This document shows, piece by piece, positions 24,883 through 34,001 of a stretch of DNA of 64,000 nucleotides. A program made the position numbers and the translations under genes. The notes under the pieces are model-generated. The model was not told the origin of the DNA and did no database searches. It worked only from the letters and a program-made list of their open reading frames with translations. The first letter of the stretch is position 1. Every line of letters begins with the position of its first letter. Source of the DNA: DASRSS01 sp963799045 (GTDB taxonomy: Bacteria > Actinomycetota > Actinomycetes > Mycobacteriales > Jatrophihabitantaceae); contig CAWCVN010000008.1 in assembly GCA_963799045.1 (NCBI GenBank), forward strand, positions 62,001 through 126,000. Direction: 5' to 3'.

Positions 24883-26320
24883 TCAGGCCATCGAGTCGAT
24901 GATCAGCGCGAGATCGTCCACGGTCGTCTCGGGATTCACGACGGCGAAGCGGGTGCAGACCCGTCCGGCGTGCCGGGTCGGGGTGACGAACGCGACCTGG
25001 TCGGCCAGCAGCCGGGCGCTCCACTCCGCGTAGTCCTGCTGCTTCCAGCCGACCCGCTCGAAGATCAGCACGCTCAGCTCCGGCTCGACGAGCAACCGCA
25101 GGTGCGGCGCGCGGCGGATCAGCTCCGCGCCCGGCGCGGGCGACGGTCAGGGTCTGCTCGACCGCCCCCCGGTAGGCGTCGGTGCCGTGCACCGCCAGCG
25201 AGAACCAGAACGGCAGCCCCCGCGCGCGCCGGGTCAGCTGGATGGCGAAGTCCGACGGGTTCCACTCGCCGTCGACGTTGAGCGGGTCCAGGTAGCCGGC
25301 GTGCTGCGTGTGGGCGGCGCGGGCCTGGACCGGGTCGCGGTAGAGCAGTGCGCAGGAGTCGAACGGCGCGAACAGCCACTTGTGCGGGTCGACGATGAAC
25401 GAGTCCGCCCGCTCGATGCCGTCGAACAGCCGCCGCACGCTCGGCGCGGCCAGCCCCGCGCCGCCGTACGCACCGTCCACGTGCAGCCACCAACCGTGCT
25501 CGCCGGTGACCTGCGCGATGCCGGCGATGTCGTCGACGATGCCCAGGTTGGTCGTGCCGGCGGTGGCGACCACCGCGAAGATGTTGCCCCGCACGTCGGC
25601 GGGCAGGTCGCGCACCGTCTCGCGCAGGGCCGAGCCGACCATCCGGCCGCGAGCATCTCCCGGCACCTCGACCACGTCGACGTCCATCACGACCCGCAGT
25701 GCGTGCAGCACCGACGAGTGGGTCTGCTCGGTCACGCACACCGCCCACCGGTCCGGCCGGGTCCCGCGCCGGTGCAGGGCGGTCTCGCGCGCGGCCACCA
25801 GCGCCGAGAGATTGCCGATCGTGCCGCCCTGCACGAACGCACCGCCCGCGCCGGCGGGCAGCCCGGCCAGGTCAGCGAGCCAGCGCAGCGCCTGGTTCTC
25901 GGCGTAGACGGCACCGGCACCCTCCAGCCACGAGCCGGCGTAGACGCTGGACGCGCCGACCAACATGTCGAAGCCCGCCGCGGCCTTGGTCGGCGCGGAG
26001 GGGATGAACGACAGGTACCGGGGATGATCGACCGACAGGCACGCCGGGCCCAGCACATCGGCCCACAGCCGCAGCGCCTCGTCGCTGCCGATGCCCTCCG
26101 GGGTGACGGTCTGCCCCGCCAGCGCTTCGAGCTGGGTGGGGCTCATCGGCCGGTCCAGCGGGGCCTGCATCGCCAGCCGCTGCAGGCAGTAGTCGGCCAG
26201 TGCGCGGGCGGTCTCGGCGTCGGTGTGGGTGTAGGCGTGCACGAGGCGAGCGTAGAGGCGCGCGGCCAGGCTGGCGTGAAGCCGGCCGTGCGGGCGCCGG
26301 AGCCGGCCGAGTGCGGCCAT
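24883..26320 (-). CDS. PLP-dependent group II decarboxylase (aromatic amino acid type), one frameshift
   Basis: A decarboxylase of about 480 residues. Clear features are the substrate region VDHPRYLSFIPSAPTKAA, the glycine-rich AFVQGGTIGNLSALVAAR, the PLP-contacting HVDGAYGGAGL and the PLP lysine in SFIVDPHKWLFAPFDSCALL. A base change near 25135 shifts the frame, after which MLVEPELSVLIFERVGWKQQ and the C-terminal end up to 24883 follow. The start is uncertain: the ATG at 26320 is used, but the N-terminal 60 residues are weakly conserved. It could make an aromatic or other biogenic amine; the specificity is not readable. Confidence 0.83.
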
Positions 26321-26354
26321 CGGCGGAGCATCGTGGACCACGCCGGGCCCGGAC

Positions 26355-26380
26355 GGAACATGAGCGAAGGCTGAGGCGTT
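26355..26380 (+). promoter_or_regulatory. SigE-type ECF promoter upstream of sigE
   Basis: GGAAC (26355-26359), 17 bases, then CGTT (26377-26380) fits the GGAAC-N16-18-CGTT pattern of SigE-class promoters. It lies about 70 bases before the sigE ATG, which suggests autoregulation. A TTGACG (26384-26389) just after it could belong to a housekeeping promoter. Confidence 0.55.
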
Positions 26381-26450
26381 TACTTGACGAACAGGTAGCG
26401 CTGGTTGCCTCGGCCGCACAGGTCGGAACAGCCGGCAGGAGCAGTGAGGC

Positions 26451-27047
26451 ATGAGCGCAGACGAGCAGGTAGCCGCCGCGGCCGCCGAGGCCGACACGGT
26501 GTGGGTCCCACCGAGCTGGGACGAGGTCGTGCGCGAGCATGCCGACCGCGTCTATCGGCTCGCCTTTCGGCTGTCCGGCAACCGTGCCGACGCCGAGGAC
26601 CTCACGCAGGAGACGTTCGTGCGCGTGTTCCGGTCGCTGGCCGAGTACACGCCGGGCACCTTCGAGGGCTGGCTGCACCGGATCACCACCAACCTGTTCC
26701 TGGACATGGTCCGGCGCCGGCAGCGCATCCGCTTCGACGCGCTGCCCGACGACGTCGGTGACCGGCTCGCCTCCCGCGAGGCCGGCCCGGAGCAGGCCTA
26801 CGAGCACCTCAACCTCGACCCGGAGATCCAAGCCGCCCTGGACGCGTTGCCGCCGGACTTCCGGGTCGCGGTCGTGCTGTGCGACCTGGAGCAGCTGTCC
26901 TACGAGGAGATCGCGGCGACGCTGAACATCAAGGTGGGCACCGTCCGCTCGCGCATCCACCGCGGGCGGGTGCTGCTGCGCGAAGCCCTCGCCCACCGCG
27001 CGCCGGGTGTGCGTCCCGTCGAGCCGGTGCCCCAGGGGGCGCCGTGA
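26451..27047 (+). CDS. sigE: ECF RNA polymerase sigma factor SigE
   Basis: A 198-residue ECF sigma factor. Region 2 (residues 25-95) has HADRVYRLAFRLSGNRADAEDLTQETFVRVFRSL and FEGWLHRITTNLFLDMVRRRQRIR. Region 4 (residues 125-180) has LPPDFRVAVVLCDLEQLSYEEIAATLNIKVGTVRSRIHRGR. It directs RNA polymerase to envelope-stress promoters. It is followed by the anti-sigma factor with a four-base overlap, then by htrA and tatB, the same order as Rv1221-Rv1224. The ATG at 26451 follows an AGGAG-like site. A matching ECF promoter lies upstream. Confidence 0.93.
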   Translation: MSADEQVAAAAAEADTVWVPPSWDEVVREHADRVYRLAFRLSGNRADAEDLTQETFVRVFRSLAEYTPGTFEGWLHRITTNLFLDMVRRRQRIRFDALPDDVGDRLASREAGPEQAYEHLNLDPEIQAALDALPPDFRVAVVLCDLEQLSYEEIAATLNIKVGTVRSRIHRGRVLLREALAHRAPGVRPVEPVPQGAP

Positions 27048-27634
27048 AACCACAGCACCTGTCCGACGAGGCGGTCGCGGCGTTCGCCGACGGCGTGCTG
27101 CGCGGGCATGCGCGCGAGCGGGCGCAGCGGCACACGGCTGAGTGCGCCGAGTGTGCCTGCGCGGTGACGGTGCAGCGGGAGGCGGTCTGGGCGCTGCGCT
27201 CGGCCCCCGCCCCGCCGCTGCCGTCCGGGCTGATGCAGCGGCTGTGCGACGTCCCGGCGACCACGCCGATCTCGGTCACGCCGGCAGCGCTCGGTAAGGA
27301 CGGCTCCACCCTGATGGCGACCTTCGGCGCGCTGACGCCCTCGGGCGTAGCGGCCGTCGTGGACGACCCGCCCGCGGCCGGCGGGCAGCAGTCGGAGTGG
27401 ATGGGCAGGCTGCGGCCGGTCGTCGGCACCGCCGTGGCGGTGGCTGCCGCCGGCATGTTCGCCGTCGCCTCCGCCGCCCACGCCGGTGGGAGCACCGCCT
27501 CGCCGCCGGCCGACAGGACCCGGAACCCACGCGCCGGCACCGGTCCGGCCGGCCGTCTTCGACGCGCCTGTGCGGACTCATCACTGATGCCGCTCGGCAG
27601 GCGTCCCCTGCGTGCGGCAGACTCGAAGGGATGA
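27044..27634 (+). CDS. rseA: Anti-sigma factor RseA (zinc anti-sigma type)
   Basis: A 196-residue protein. Its N-terminal anti-sigma domain carries the zinc motif H-x3-C-x2-C in RHTAECAECA (about residues 31-39). A hydrophobic segment (VVGTAVAVAAAGMFAVASA) near residues 124-142 may reach the membrane. It binds and silences SigE until oxidative or envelope stress releases it. The GTG at 27044 overlaps the sigE stop and its own TGA overlaps the htrA ATG, so the three genes are translationally coupled. The C-terminal 40 residues are low complexity. Confidence 0.87.
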   Translation: MKPQHLSDEAVAAFADGVLRGHARERAQRHTAECAECACAVTVQREAVWALRSAPAPPLPSGLMQRLCDVPATTPISVTPAALGKDGSTLMATFGALTPSGVAAVVDDPPAAGGQQSEWMGRLRPVVGTAVAVAAAGMFAVASAAHAGGSTASPPADRTRNPRAGTGPAGRLRRACADSSLMPLGRRPLRAADSKG

Positions 27635-29268
27635 CCGAGGACCCTGGGACGCGTCCGCCAGCGCCGGACGACGCCGCGACGACCGACGCAGGGCAGTACG
27701 CGCGCCCGCCGGAGGTCGACGGGTCCTTCGCGCCGCACCCGCCGCTTCCGGACGGCGAGCCCCACGCGCGCCCGGCGTCCCCCGAGGAGCAGCAGGTCTT
27801 CGGTCGGCCGGCCCCGCGCACGGCCTTCGCGCCGCAGCCCGGTGAGCGCATCTCGCCGCGCCCGTTCCCGCACGCGCCGGTGCCGCAAGTTCTGGTCGAG
27901 GCGTTCGGCCCCTCCGTCGGTGCCCGGGAGGGCTTCGACCCGCCCCCGGGCAGCCGGATCGACCCGGCCGCCGCGGCGGCGCGGGCGCCGTGGTGGAAGC
28001 CGGACGCACTGAGCGACCCGTGGCGCGACCCGCGGTCGCAGTTCTGGCTGGGCAGTGGCGCCGTGTTCGCTCGGGGCGCGCCGGCTCAGCTGCCCCCCGA
28101 CCTCGACAGCGAGGTCGAGGACGGCGAGCTGCCCCCGGCGCCGGAGGCGCCCGAGGAGGTGCTCGACGAGCCGCGCGCGGTCCGGGCGCGCTTCGGCCTG
28201 CGCGCGCTCATGCTCGCCCTGGCGATCGCGCTGGTGGCCGGTGGCATCGGCGGCGGCGTGGGGTTCTGGCTCACCCGGTCGACCCGCGACAGCCTGCACC
28301 GCGACAACGTCGACCTCGCCCAGACCGGCACCCCGGCCAACCGCCCGCCGGGTTCGGTCGCCGATATCGCCGCACGGGTCGGCCCGGCCGTCGTCTCGAT
28401 CGCGGTGACCACCTCCACCCAGTACTCGGTCGGCTCCGGCGTGGTGATCGACAAGCACGGCGACGTGCTCACGAACAACCACGTGATCGCCGGTGCCGCG
28501 AGCGGCACCGACGCGTCGATCACCGTGACCTTCTCCGACGAGGCGACCGCCAAGGCCCAGATCGTCGGCCGCGACCCGATCAGCGACCTGGCCGTGATCA
28601 AGGTGCCGTCCGATCAGCTGACCGTCGCCTCGCTGGGTAACTCGGACACCCTGGCCGTGGGCGACCCGGTGATCGCCATCGGCTCGCCGCTCGGCCTCGA
28701 GGGCACGGTCACCTCAGGCATCGTCTCGGCACTCGACCGCGCGGTGCACGTGTCCAACCAGGACGGCTCCTCGGACGCCTACCTCAACGCGATCCAGACC
28801 GACGCCGCGATCAACCCCGGCAACTCCGGCGGTGCACTGGTCGCCGCCGACGGCTCGGTGGTCGGCATCAACTCCGCGGGCAGGTTCACCGTCCCCGACG
28901 GCACGGGCGGCGAGACGCCGGTGAGCGGCATCGGTTACGCCATCCCGATCAACTACGCGCGGGGCATCGCCGCCCAGCTGATCAAGTCGGGCAGCGCGAA
29001 GCACGGCTCTCTCGGTGCACAGGGCCGATCGGTCACTGGCGGCAACCGGCTCGGCGCGTATCTCGTGCAGGTCGCGCCGGGCGGCGCGGCCGCCGATGCC
29101 GGGCTGGTCAGCGGTGACGTGATCGTGGCCGCCGACGGCCACTCGGTGATCAGTTACGACCAGCTCGTCGTGATCGTCCAGGCGCACCGGCCCGGCGACC
29201 GCATCACGGTCACCTACTTCCACGGCAGCCAGAAGAAGACCGCGACCCTCACCCTCGGGTCCGCCTGA
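27631..29268 (+). CDS. htrA: HtrA-family membrane serine protease with PDZ domain
   Basis: A 545-residue DegP/HtrA protease. Residues 1-185 are a proline-rich cytoplasmic region, then one membrane helix (LALAIALVAGGIGGGVGFWL, about 193-212). The trypsin-like domain has the catalytic His in LTNNHVIAG (about 283), the Asp in PISDLAVIKV (about 318) and the Ser in INPGNSGGALV (about 398). A PDZ domain (YLVQVAPGGAAADAGLVSGDVIVAADG) ends the protein. It degrades misfolded envelope proteins and, by analogy with Rv1223, belongs to the SigE regulon. The ATG overlaps the rseA stop. Confidence 0.93.
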   Translation: MTEDPGTRPPAPDDAATTDAGQYARPPEVDGSFAPHPPLPDGEPHARPASPEEQQVFGRPAPRTAFAPQPGERISPRPFPHAPVPQVLVEAFGPSVGAREGFDPPPGSRIDPAAAAARAPWWKPDALSDPWRDPRSQFWLGSGAVFARGAPAQLPPDLDSEVEDGELPPAPEAPEEVLDEPRAVRARFGLRALMLALAIALVAGGIGGGVGFWLTRSTRDSLHRDNVDLAQTGTPANRPPGSVADIAARVGPAVVSIAVTTSTQYSVGSGVVIDKHGDVLTNNHVIAGAASGTDASITVTFSDEATAKAQIVGRDPISDLAVIKVPSDQLTVASLGNSDTLAVGDPVIAIGSPLGLEGTVTSGIVSALDRAVHVSNQDGSSDAYLNAIQTDAAINPGNSGGALVAADGSVVGINSAGRFTVPDGTGGETPVSGIGYAIPINYARGIAAQLIKSGSAKHGSLGAQGRSVTGGNRLGAYLVQVAPGGAAADAGLVSGDVIVAADGHSVISYDQLVVIVQAHRPGDRITVTYFHGSQKKTATLTLGSA

Positions 29269-29307
29269 GCCGGTTCATCACCGCTGCCGCAGGCATAGAA
29301 TGCGGGG

Positions 29308-29745
29308 GTGTTCAACATCGGGCCGCTCGAGCTGCTGGTCCTCGCCGTCGTCGGCCTCATCGTGCTCGGCCCCGACCGGCTGCCCGGCCTGGCCAAGGAC
29401 GCCGCCCGGATGATCCGCACGCTGCGCGACCTGGCCCAGGGCGCCCGCACCCAGTTGCGCGACGAACTCGGCCCGGAGTTCGCCGATGTCGACCTGCGCA
29501 ACTTCAACCCGCGCACCGCGCTGCAGCGCGTGGTGCTGGGTGACGACGCCGACCTGGCCCGGGACTTCGGCAAGCTCAGCCCGAAGGCGTACCTGCAGGA
29601 CGCCATTCTGGGCGCTGACAGCGACACGAACCGCGACACCGACGGCGGGGTGTCACTGACCAAGCCGGCTACCCCGACCGGGGACCCGGACCGTGACGGC
29701 GCCGGCTCCGCCTCCCCGACGCCCTTCGACCCTGACACCACCTGA
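29308..29745 (+). CDS. tatB: Twin-arginine translocase subunit TatB
   Basis: A 145-residue protein with the TatA/B pattern: a short N-terminal membrane helix (MFNIGPLELLVLAVVGLIVLG), then GPDRLPGLAKDAARMIRTLRDLAQ as an amphipathic helix and a longer charged tail, which favours TatB over TatA. It joins TatC in recognising folded Tat substrates. TAGAAT (29296-29301) stands six bases before the GTG, so it has its own probable leaderless promoter 27 bases after htrA. Gene order agrees with Rv1223-Rv1224. Confidence 0.9.
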   Translation: MFNIGPLELLVLAVVGLIVLGPDRLPGLAKDAARMIRTLRDLAQGARTQLRDELGPEFADVDLRNFNPRTALQRVVLGDDADLARDFGKLSPKAYLQDAILGADSDTNRDTDGGVSLTKPATPTGDPDRDGAGSASPTPFDPDTT

Positions 29746-29807
29746 GCCCGATAGTTCCGGCCGGAGTCTGCGGAGTCCTCTAGATCAGCCCCAGGTCATC
29801 GGGAGTG

Positions 29808-30939
29808 TCAGCGGCTGGGGGCGAGGCCGAGCGAGCGGCCGACCAGGCTGGACTGACGCTGCGCGAGGCGGTCGGCGATGGCGTTCAGCGCCACCGCGGC
29901 GGCCGATCCGGGAGCGGCGAGCACGACCGGCTGCCCGTCGTCGCCGCCTTCGCGTACCTGGGTGTCGATCGGGATCTGGCCGAGCAGCGGCACGTTGGTC
30001 CCGGTCGCCTGCGACAGCGAGTCCGCCACGGACTGCCCGCCCCCGCTACCGAACAGCTCCATCCGTGAGCCGTCGGGCATGTCCAGCCAGCTCATGTTCT
30101 CGACGACGCCGACGATCTGCTGGTGTGTCTGCAGCGCGATCGAGCCGGCTCGTTCTGCGACCTCGCGGGCGGCCAGCTGCGGCGTGGTGACGACCAGCAG
30201 CTCAGCGGAGGGCACCAGCTGGGCGACGGAGATCGCGATGTCGCCGGTGCCCGGCGGCAGGTCCATCAGCAGCACGTCGATTTCGCCCCAGAACACGTCG
30301 GCGAGGAACTGCTGCAGTGCGCGGTGCAGCATCGGTCCGCGCCAGACGACCGCGGTGTTTCCCGGCGTGAACATGCCGATTGAGATCACCTTCACGCCGT
30401 GCGCCACGGGCGGCATGATCATCTGCTCGACCTGGGTGGGTTTGCCGGTTACGCCGAGCATGCGCGGCACGGAGAAGCCGTAGATGTCGGCGTCGACGAC
30501 GCCGACCGACAGCCCCTTCGCGGCGAGCGCAGCGGCGAGGTTGACCGTCACCGAAGACTTGCCGACGCCGCCCTTGCCGGAGGCCACCGCGTAGACGCGG
30601 GTGCGTGAGCCGGGCTGGGCGAAGGGAATCTCGTTCTCGGGCTGGTCGCCGCGCAGCTGCTGGCGGAGCTCGGTGCGCTGCGCATCGGTCATCACGCCCA
30701 GCTCGACGTGCACCGACGTGACGCCCTCGACCGGGGCCAGTGCCGACGGTGACGTCGCGGGTGATCTGGTCCTTCATCGGGCAGCCCGGAACGGTCAGCA
30801 ACACCGTCACCGATACCGCGCCGTCGTCGGCGATCGACACGGCCTGCACCATGTTCAGTTCGGTGATCGGCTTGTGGATCTCGGGGTCGTTGACCGTGGC
30901 AAGCGCGGCGCGGATCGCGGATTCGTCGGGACTAGGCAC
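29808..30939 (-). CDS. mrp: Mrp/ApbC iron-sulfur carrier ATPase, one frameshift
   Basis: The N-terminal DUF59/MIP18-like part is IRAALATVNDPEIHKPITELNMVQ, ending in VPGCPMKDQITRDVT. Near 30745 an extra base shifts the frame. The ATPase domain then shows the deviant Walker A VASGKGGVGKSSVTVNLA, VVDADIYGFSVPRMLG and MDLPPGTGDIAISVAQL. Mrp proteins carry Fe-S clusters to target enzymes in the cytoplasm. The GTG at 30939 has TACGAT seven bases upstream, a leaderless layout, facing a similar box for azlC only a few bases away. The usual CxxC cluster motif near the C-terminus is not evident, which is known for some Mrp proteins. Confidence 0.9.
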
Positions 30940-30972
30940 GTCACCGATCGTACGTCCCTACCATCGACGGCT

Positions 30973-31653
30973 ATGACGCCCACCGACCGCAGCCGGGCGC
31001 GGGCGGTCGTCCGGGACTCGCTGGGCGTGGGCGTCGCGGTCGGCGCGTACGGATTCGCGTTCGGCGCCGCCTCGGTCGCCGCCGGCCTGTCGGTGCTGCA
31101 GACCTGCCTGTTGTCGCTGCTGACGTTCACCGGCGGAACGCAATTCGCCGTCGTCGCGGTCGTGGCCGGCGGCGGCACGCTGGCCGCAGCGCTCGGCAGC
31201 GGGCTGTTGCTCGGATCTCGCAACACCCTCTACGCGATGCGGCTCACCCCGCTGCTTCGGGTGCACGGCCTGCGCCGGCTGATCGCCGCGCACGGCACCA
31301 TCGACGAGTCGACCGCCATGGCAATCGCCCAACCCGACGACGCCGACGGCCGCCTCGCGTTCTGGTGGACCTTCGGTGGGGTGTTCACCGTGTGGAACGT
31401 CGCCACACTGCTCGGCGCGGCCGGCACGAGCGCGCTGGGCGATCCGACGAGATTCGGCCTGGACGCCGTCGTCCCCGCCGCGTTCCTGGCGCTACTCGCC
31501 CCGAGGCTGCGCGCCGGTGTCGTCGAGAAGCGGGTCGCGGTCGCCGGTGCGGTGATCGCGGTCGCGCTCGTCCCGGTTACACCGCCGGGTGTGCCGGTGC
31601 TCGCGTCCTGCGCGGCACTGCTTCTCGCCGGGCGGCTGAGGGAACCGCGATGA
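30973..31653 (+). CDS. azlC: AzlC-family branched-chain amino acid exporter, large subunit
   Basis: A 226-residue membrane protein. The start region VGAYGFAFGAASVAAGLSVLQTCLLSLLTFTGGTQFAVVAVVAGG, together with SGLLLGSRNTLYAMRLTPLL, is typical of AzlC. With AzlD it forms an exporter for branched-chain amino acids or analogues. TACCAT (30959-30964) is eight bases before the ATG, so the message is probably leaderless. It is divergent from mrp with start codons 33 bases apart. Its stop overlaps the azlD ATG (ATGA). Confidence 0.88.
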   Translation: MTPTDRSRARAVVRDSLGVGVAVGAYGFAFGAASVAAGLSVLQTCLLSLLTFTGGTQFAVVAVVAGGGTLAAALGSGLLLGSRNTLYAMRLTPLLRVHGLRRLIAAHGTIDESTAMAIAQPDDADGRLAFWWTFGGVFTVWNVATLLGAAGTSALGDPTRFGLDAVVPAAFLALLAPRLRAGVVEKRVAVAGAVIAVALVPVTPPGVPVLASCAALLLAGRLREPR

Positions 31654-31955
31654 ACCTGTGGGCGCTGGTCGCGGCGACTTCGGCCGGCTGTTACGGACTC
31701 AAGCTGGCCGGCTACCTGTTGCCGGCGCGGGTGCTCGAGCACCGGCAGGTGCGCCGCGTGGTCGGCTTGCTCCCGGTCGCGCTGCTGGCCGCGCTGGTCG
31801 TCGTGGAAGGCGTCGCGAACGGGCAGCATTACGACTTCGACGCCGCGCGGCTGGCGGGCTTCGCCGTCGGTGCCGTGGCCGTCTGGCGCCGGGCCCCGTT
31901 CCTGGTGATCGTGGTGCTGGCCGCGCTCACCGCCGCGCTGCTCCGCCTGGCCTGA
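31650..31955 (+). CDS. azlD: AzlD-family branched-chain amino acid exporter, small subunit
   Basis: A 101-residue, three- to four-helix protein beginning MNLWALVAATSAGCYGLKLAGYLLPA, with LPVALLAALVVVEGVANGQ, as in the AzlD family. Its ATG overlaps the azlC stop and the two proteins act together. It converges with the DUF1003 gene 39 bases away. Confidence 0.87.
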   Translation: MNLWALVAATSAGCYGLKLAGYLLPARVLEHRQVRRVVGLLPVALLAALVVVEGVANGQHYDFDAARLAGFAVGAVAVWRRAPFLVIVVLAALTAALLRLA

Positions 31956-31993
31956 CCGCCTCACCGGTCGACCCGGGGTGGCCGCGGCCCGGG

Positions 31994-32497
31994 TCAGGCG
32001 CTCTGCTCCTCCTCGGCGTCTTCGAGCGCCTCCTCCCGCGCATCGCGCGCGGCCCGGGACAGTTCGGCGCGCAGGAAGTCACGGGTGGCGACCTCGCCGA
32101 GCGCCATGCGCACGGCGGCGAGTTCGCGGGCCAGGTACTCCAGGTCGGCCTTCGACTGGCGCGCCTCGTCGCGGTCGGCCTCGAGGTTGACCCGATCCCG
32201 GTCGTCCTGCCGGTTCTGCGCGAGCAGGATCAGCGGAGCGGAGTAGGCGGCCTGCAACGACAACACCAGCGTCAGGAACTGCAGCGGATACGGGTCGAAA
32301 CGCAGGTGTTTCGGTGCGACGGCGTTCCAGCCGATCCACAGCACGATGATCGCCGTCTGCCACAGGAGATAGCGCCCGGTCCCGAGGAGTCGGGCGATCC
32401 GCTCGGTCCACTTGCCGAATGCCTCGGGGTCGACGCGAATGCGCAGGCCACGCCGCTCCGTGCGCGGTTGGTCCAGCCGAGTGCGGGGCTCGCTCAT
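31994..32497 (-). CDS. DUF1003 membrane protein
   Basis: A 167-residue protein with two membrane helices (YLLWQTAIIVLWIGWNAVAP and FLTLVLSLQAAYSAPLILLAQ) followed by NRQDDRDRVNLEADRDEARQSKADLEYL, the hallmark of DUF1003. The C-terminal 60 residues are strongly charged and may form a coiled coil. Function is unknown. Its ATG overlaps the stop of the MgtE_N/CBS gene, a pairing also seen at Rv1231c-Rv1232c, which suggests a shared role in ion handling or envelope state. Confidence 0.88.
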   Translation of the reverse strand: MSEPRTRLDQPRTERRGLRIRVDPEAFGKWTERIARLLGTGRYLLWQTAIIVLWIGWNAVAPKHLRFDPYPLQFLTLVLSLQAAYSAPLILLAQNRQDDRDRVNLEADRDEARQSKADLEYLARELAAVRMALGEVATRDFLRAELSRAARDAREEALEDAEEEQSA

Positions 32498-33802
32498 GAC
32501 GCGCCCGCAACGGTGGGGTCATTGGTGTCTGCATCGCGCCAGTTCTCCGGCAGCAGATGGTCGAGCACGTCGTCGACCGACACCGCACCGAGCAGCCGCT
32601 CGTGGTCATCGACCACCGGCGCCGCGACGAGGTTGTAGGTGGCCAGGTAGCGGGTGACGTCCTCGATCGGGGTGTCCGGGCGCAGCGCGTCCGGGTCCTT
32701 GTCGGCGACGCCGCTGACCAGGGCCGACGGTGGCTCGCGCAGCAGCCGCTGCAGGTGTGCGGTACCGAGGAAACGACCGGTCGGCGTCGCCTGAGGCGGT
32801 CGGACCACGAACACCTGTGCGGCGATCGCCGGCGACAGCTCGGGGTTGCGCACCAGCGCCAGGGCCTCGGCGACCGTCGCGTCCGGCGGCAGGATCACCG
32901 GTTCGGAGGTCATCAGGCCGCCGGCGGTGTAGTCGCCGTAGCTCATCAGACGGCGGACCGGGGCGGCCTCCTCGGGCTCCATGAGCTCCAGCAGCCGCTC
33001 CTGGTCGGCGGCCGGCATCTCGCCGAGCAGGTCGGCGGCGTCGTCGTCGTCCATCGCCTCGAGCACGTCCGCCGCCCGCTGCTCGTCCAGTGAGCGCAGC
33101 AGCGCGACCTGGTCGTCCTCGGGCAGCTCCTGCAGCACGTCCGCCAACCGCTCGTCGCTGAGCGCCGAGGCCACCTCGATGCGCCGCTTGTCGGGCATGT
33201 CGCGCAACGCGTTGGCCACGTCGGCCGGGCCGCAGCTCCGAGAGCATCGACAACAGCGTGTCCGTGCCCTGCGCCGCCTCGGTGGCGCCGAGCCCCTCGA
33301 CCTCGTCCCACGCGGCCTGGAACAGCTGGCCACGCCGGCGGCCGATCCGCCCGCCCACCGTGCGTAACGCCAGCCGGGTGATCAGCCAGTCGCGGGCGCG
33401 GTTCTGCTCCATTGCGGCGTCGACGATGTGCGCCTGCGTCCCGCTCTCGGCCATCGTGACGGTGCGGTCGAGCAGCTCGCCGAGCACCAGCACCTCGTGT
33501 GCGCGCCGCTCGAAGCGCTTCATGTTGACGGTCCCCGACGACAGCACGACGGCGTCGGACTCGATGCGGGTGACCCGCCCCATCGGCACGAAGATGCGGT
33601 GGCGATGCTGCAGCTCGATGACCAGCCCCAGCACCCGCGGCGGGTGGCGGTCGGCGCGCAGCGTCGTCACGGCATCGCGGACCCGCCCGAGCGGGTCTCC
33701 GCTCGGGTCGAACACGCCGATACCGGACAAGCGGGCGATGAACACGCGCGACACGATGCTCACGACCGCGGCCCGTTCGTCGCGCGGGAGGTCAGGACGC
33801 TC
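32494..33802 (-). CDS. Cytoplasmic MgtE_N/CBS-domain protein with PRC-like N-terminus, one frameshift
   Basis: About 435 residues with no membrane helices. Residues 14-110 (VSRVFIARLSGIGVFDPSGDPLGRVRDAV) look like a PRC-barrel-type segment. Helical MgtE_N repeats follow (DVLQELPEDDQVALLRSLDEQRAADVLEAMDDDDAADLLGEM), then paired CBS domains (LMTSEPVILPPDATVAEALALV). It resembles Rv1232c, which lacks the MgtE channel. Near 33235 one base shifts the frame inside SELRPADVANAL. GTG 33802 is chosen over GTG 33763 because TAGCCT precedes it by six bases. It may sense Mg2+ or nucleotides; this is inference from its domains. Confidence 0.83.
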
Positions 33803-34001
33803 ACGCCAAAAGGCTAGTCCGTGGACGCGCGCTCATCAGGGACCAGGCGGGTGCGTCGACCCGGCCGGCCCCGGGCGCTAGGACTGTTTGGATGGGTGCG
33901 GGCGACGACTGGATCACATCCGAACCGTCTCGGCACCCGCCCCGCGCGCAGGTAGCCGATACTACGAGTTCGCGAATCATGGGTATGGGAAAGGTACAGC
34001 T
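33803..34001. promoter_or_regulatory. Divergent intergenic region
   Basis: About 200 bp between the MgtE_N/CBS gene and the alpha/beta hydrolase. It contains the TAGCCT box of the former (33809-33814, minus strand) and a GGGAAAGG ribosome site (33987-33994) for the latter. I see no gene or strong repeat. Confidence 0.4.
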
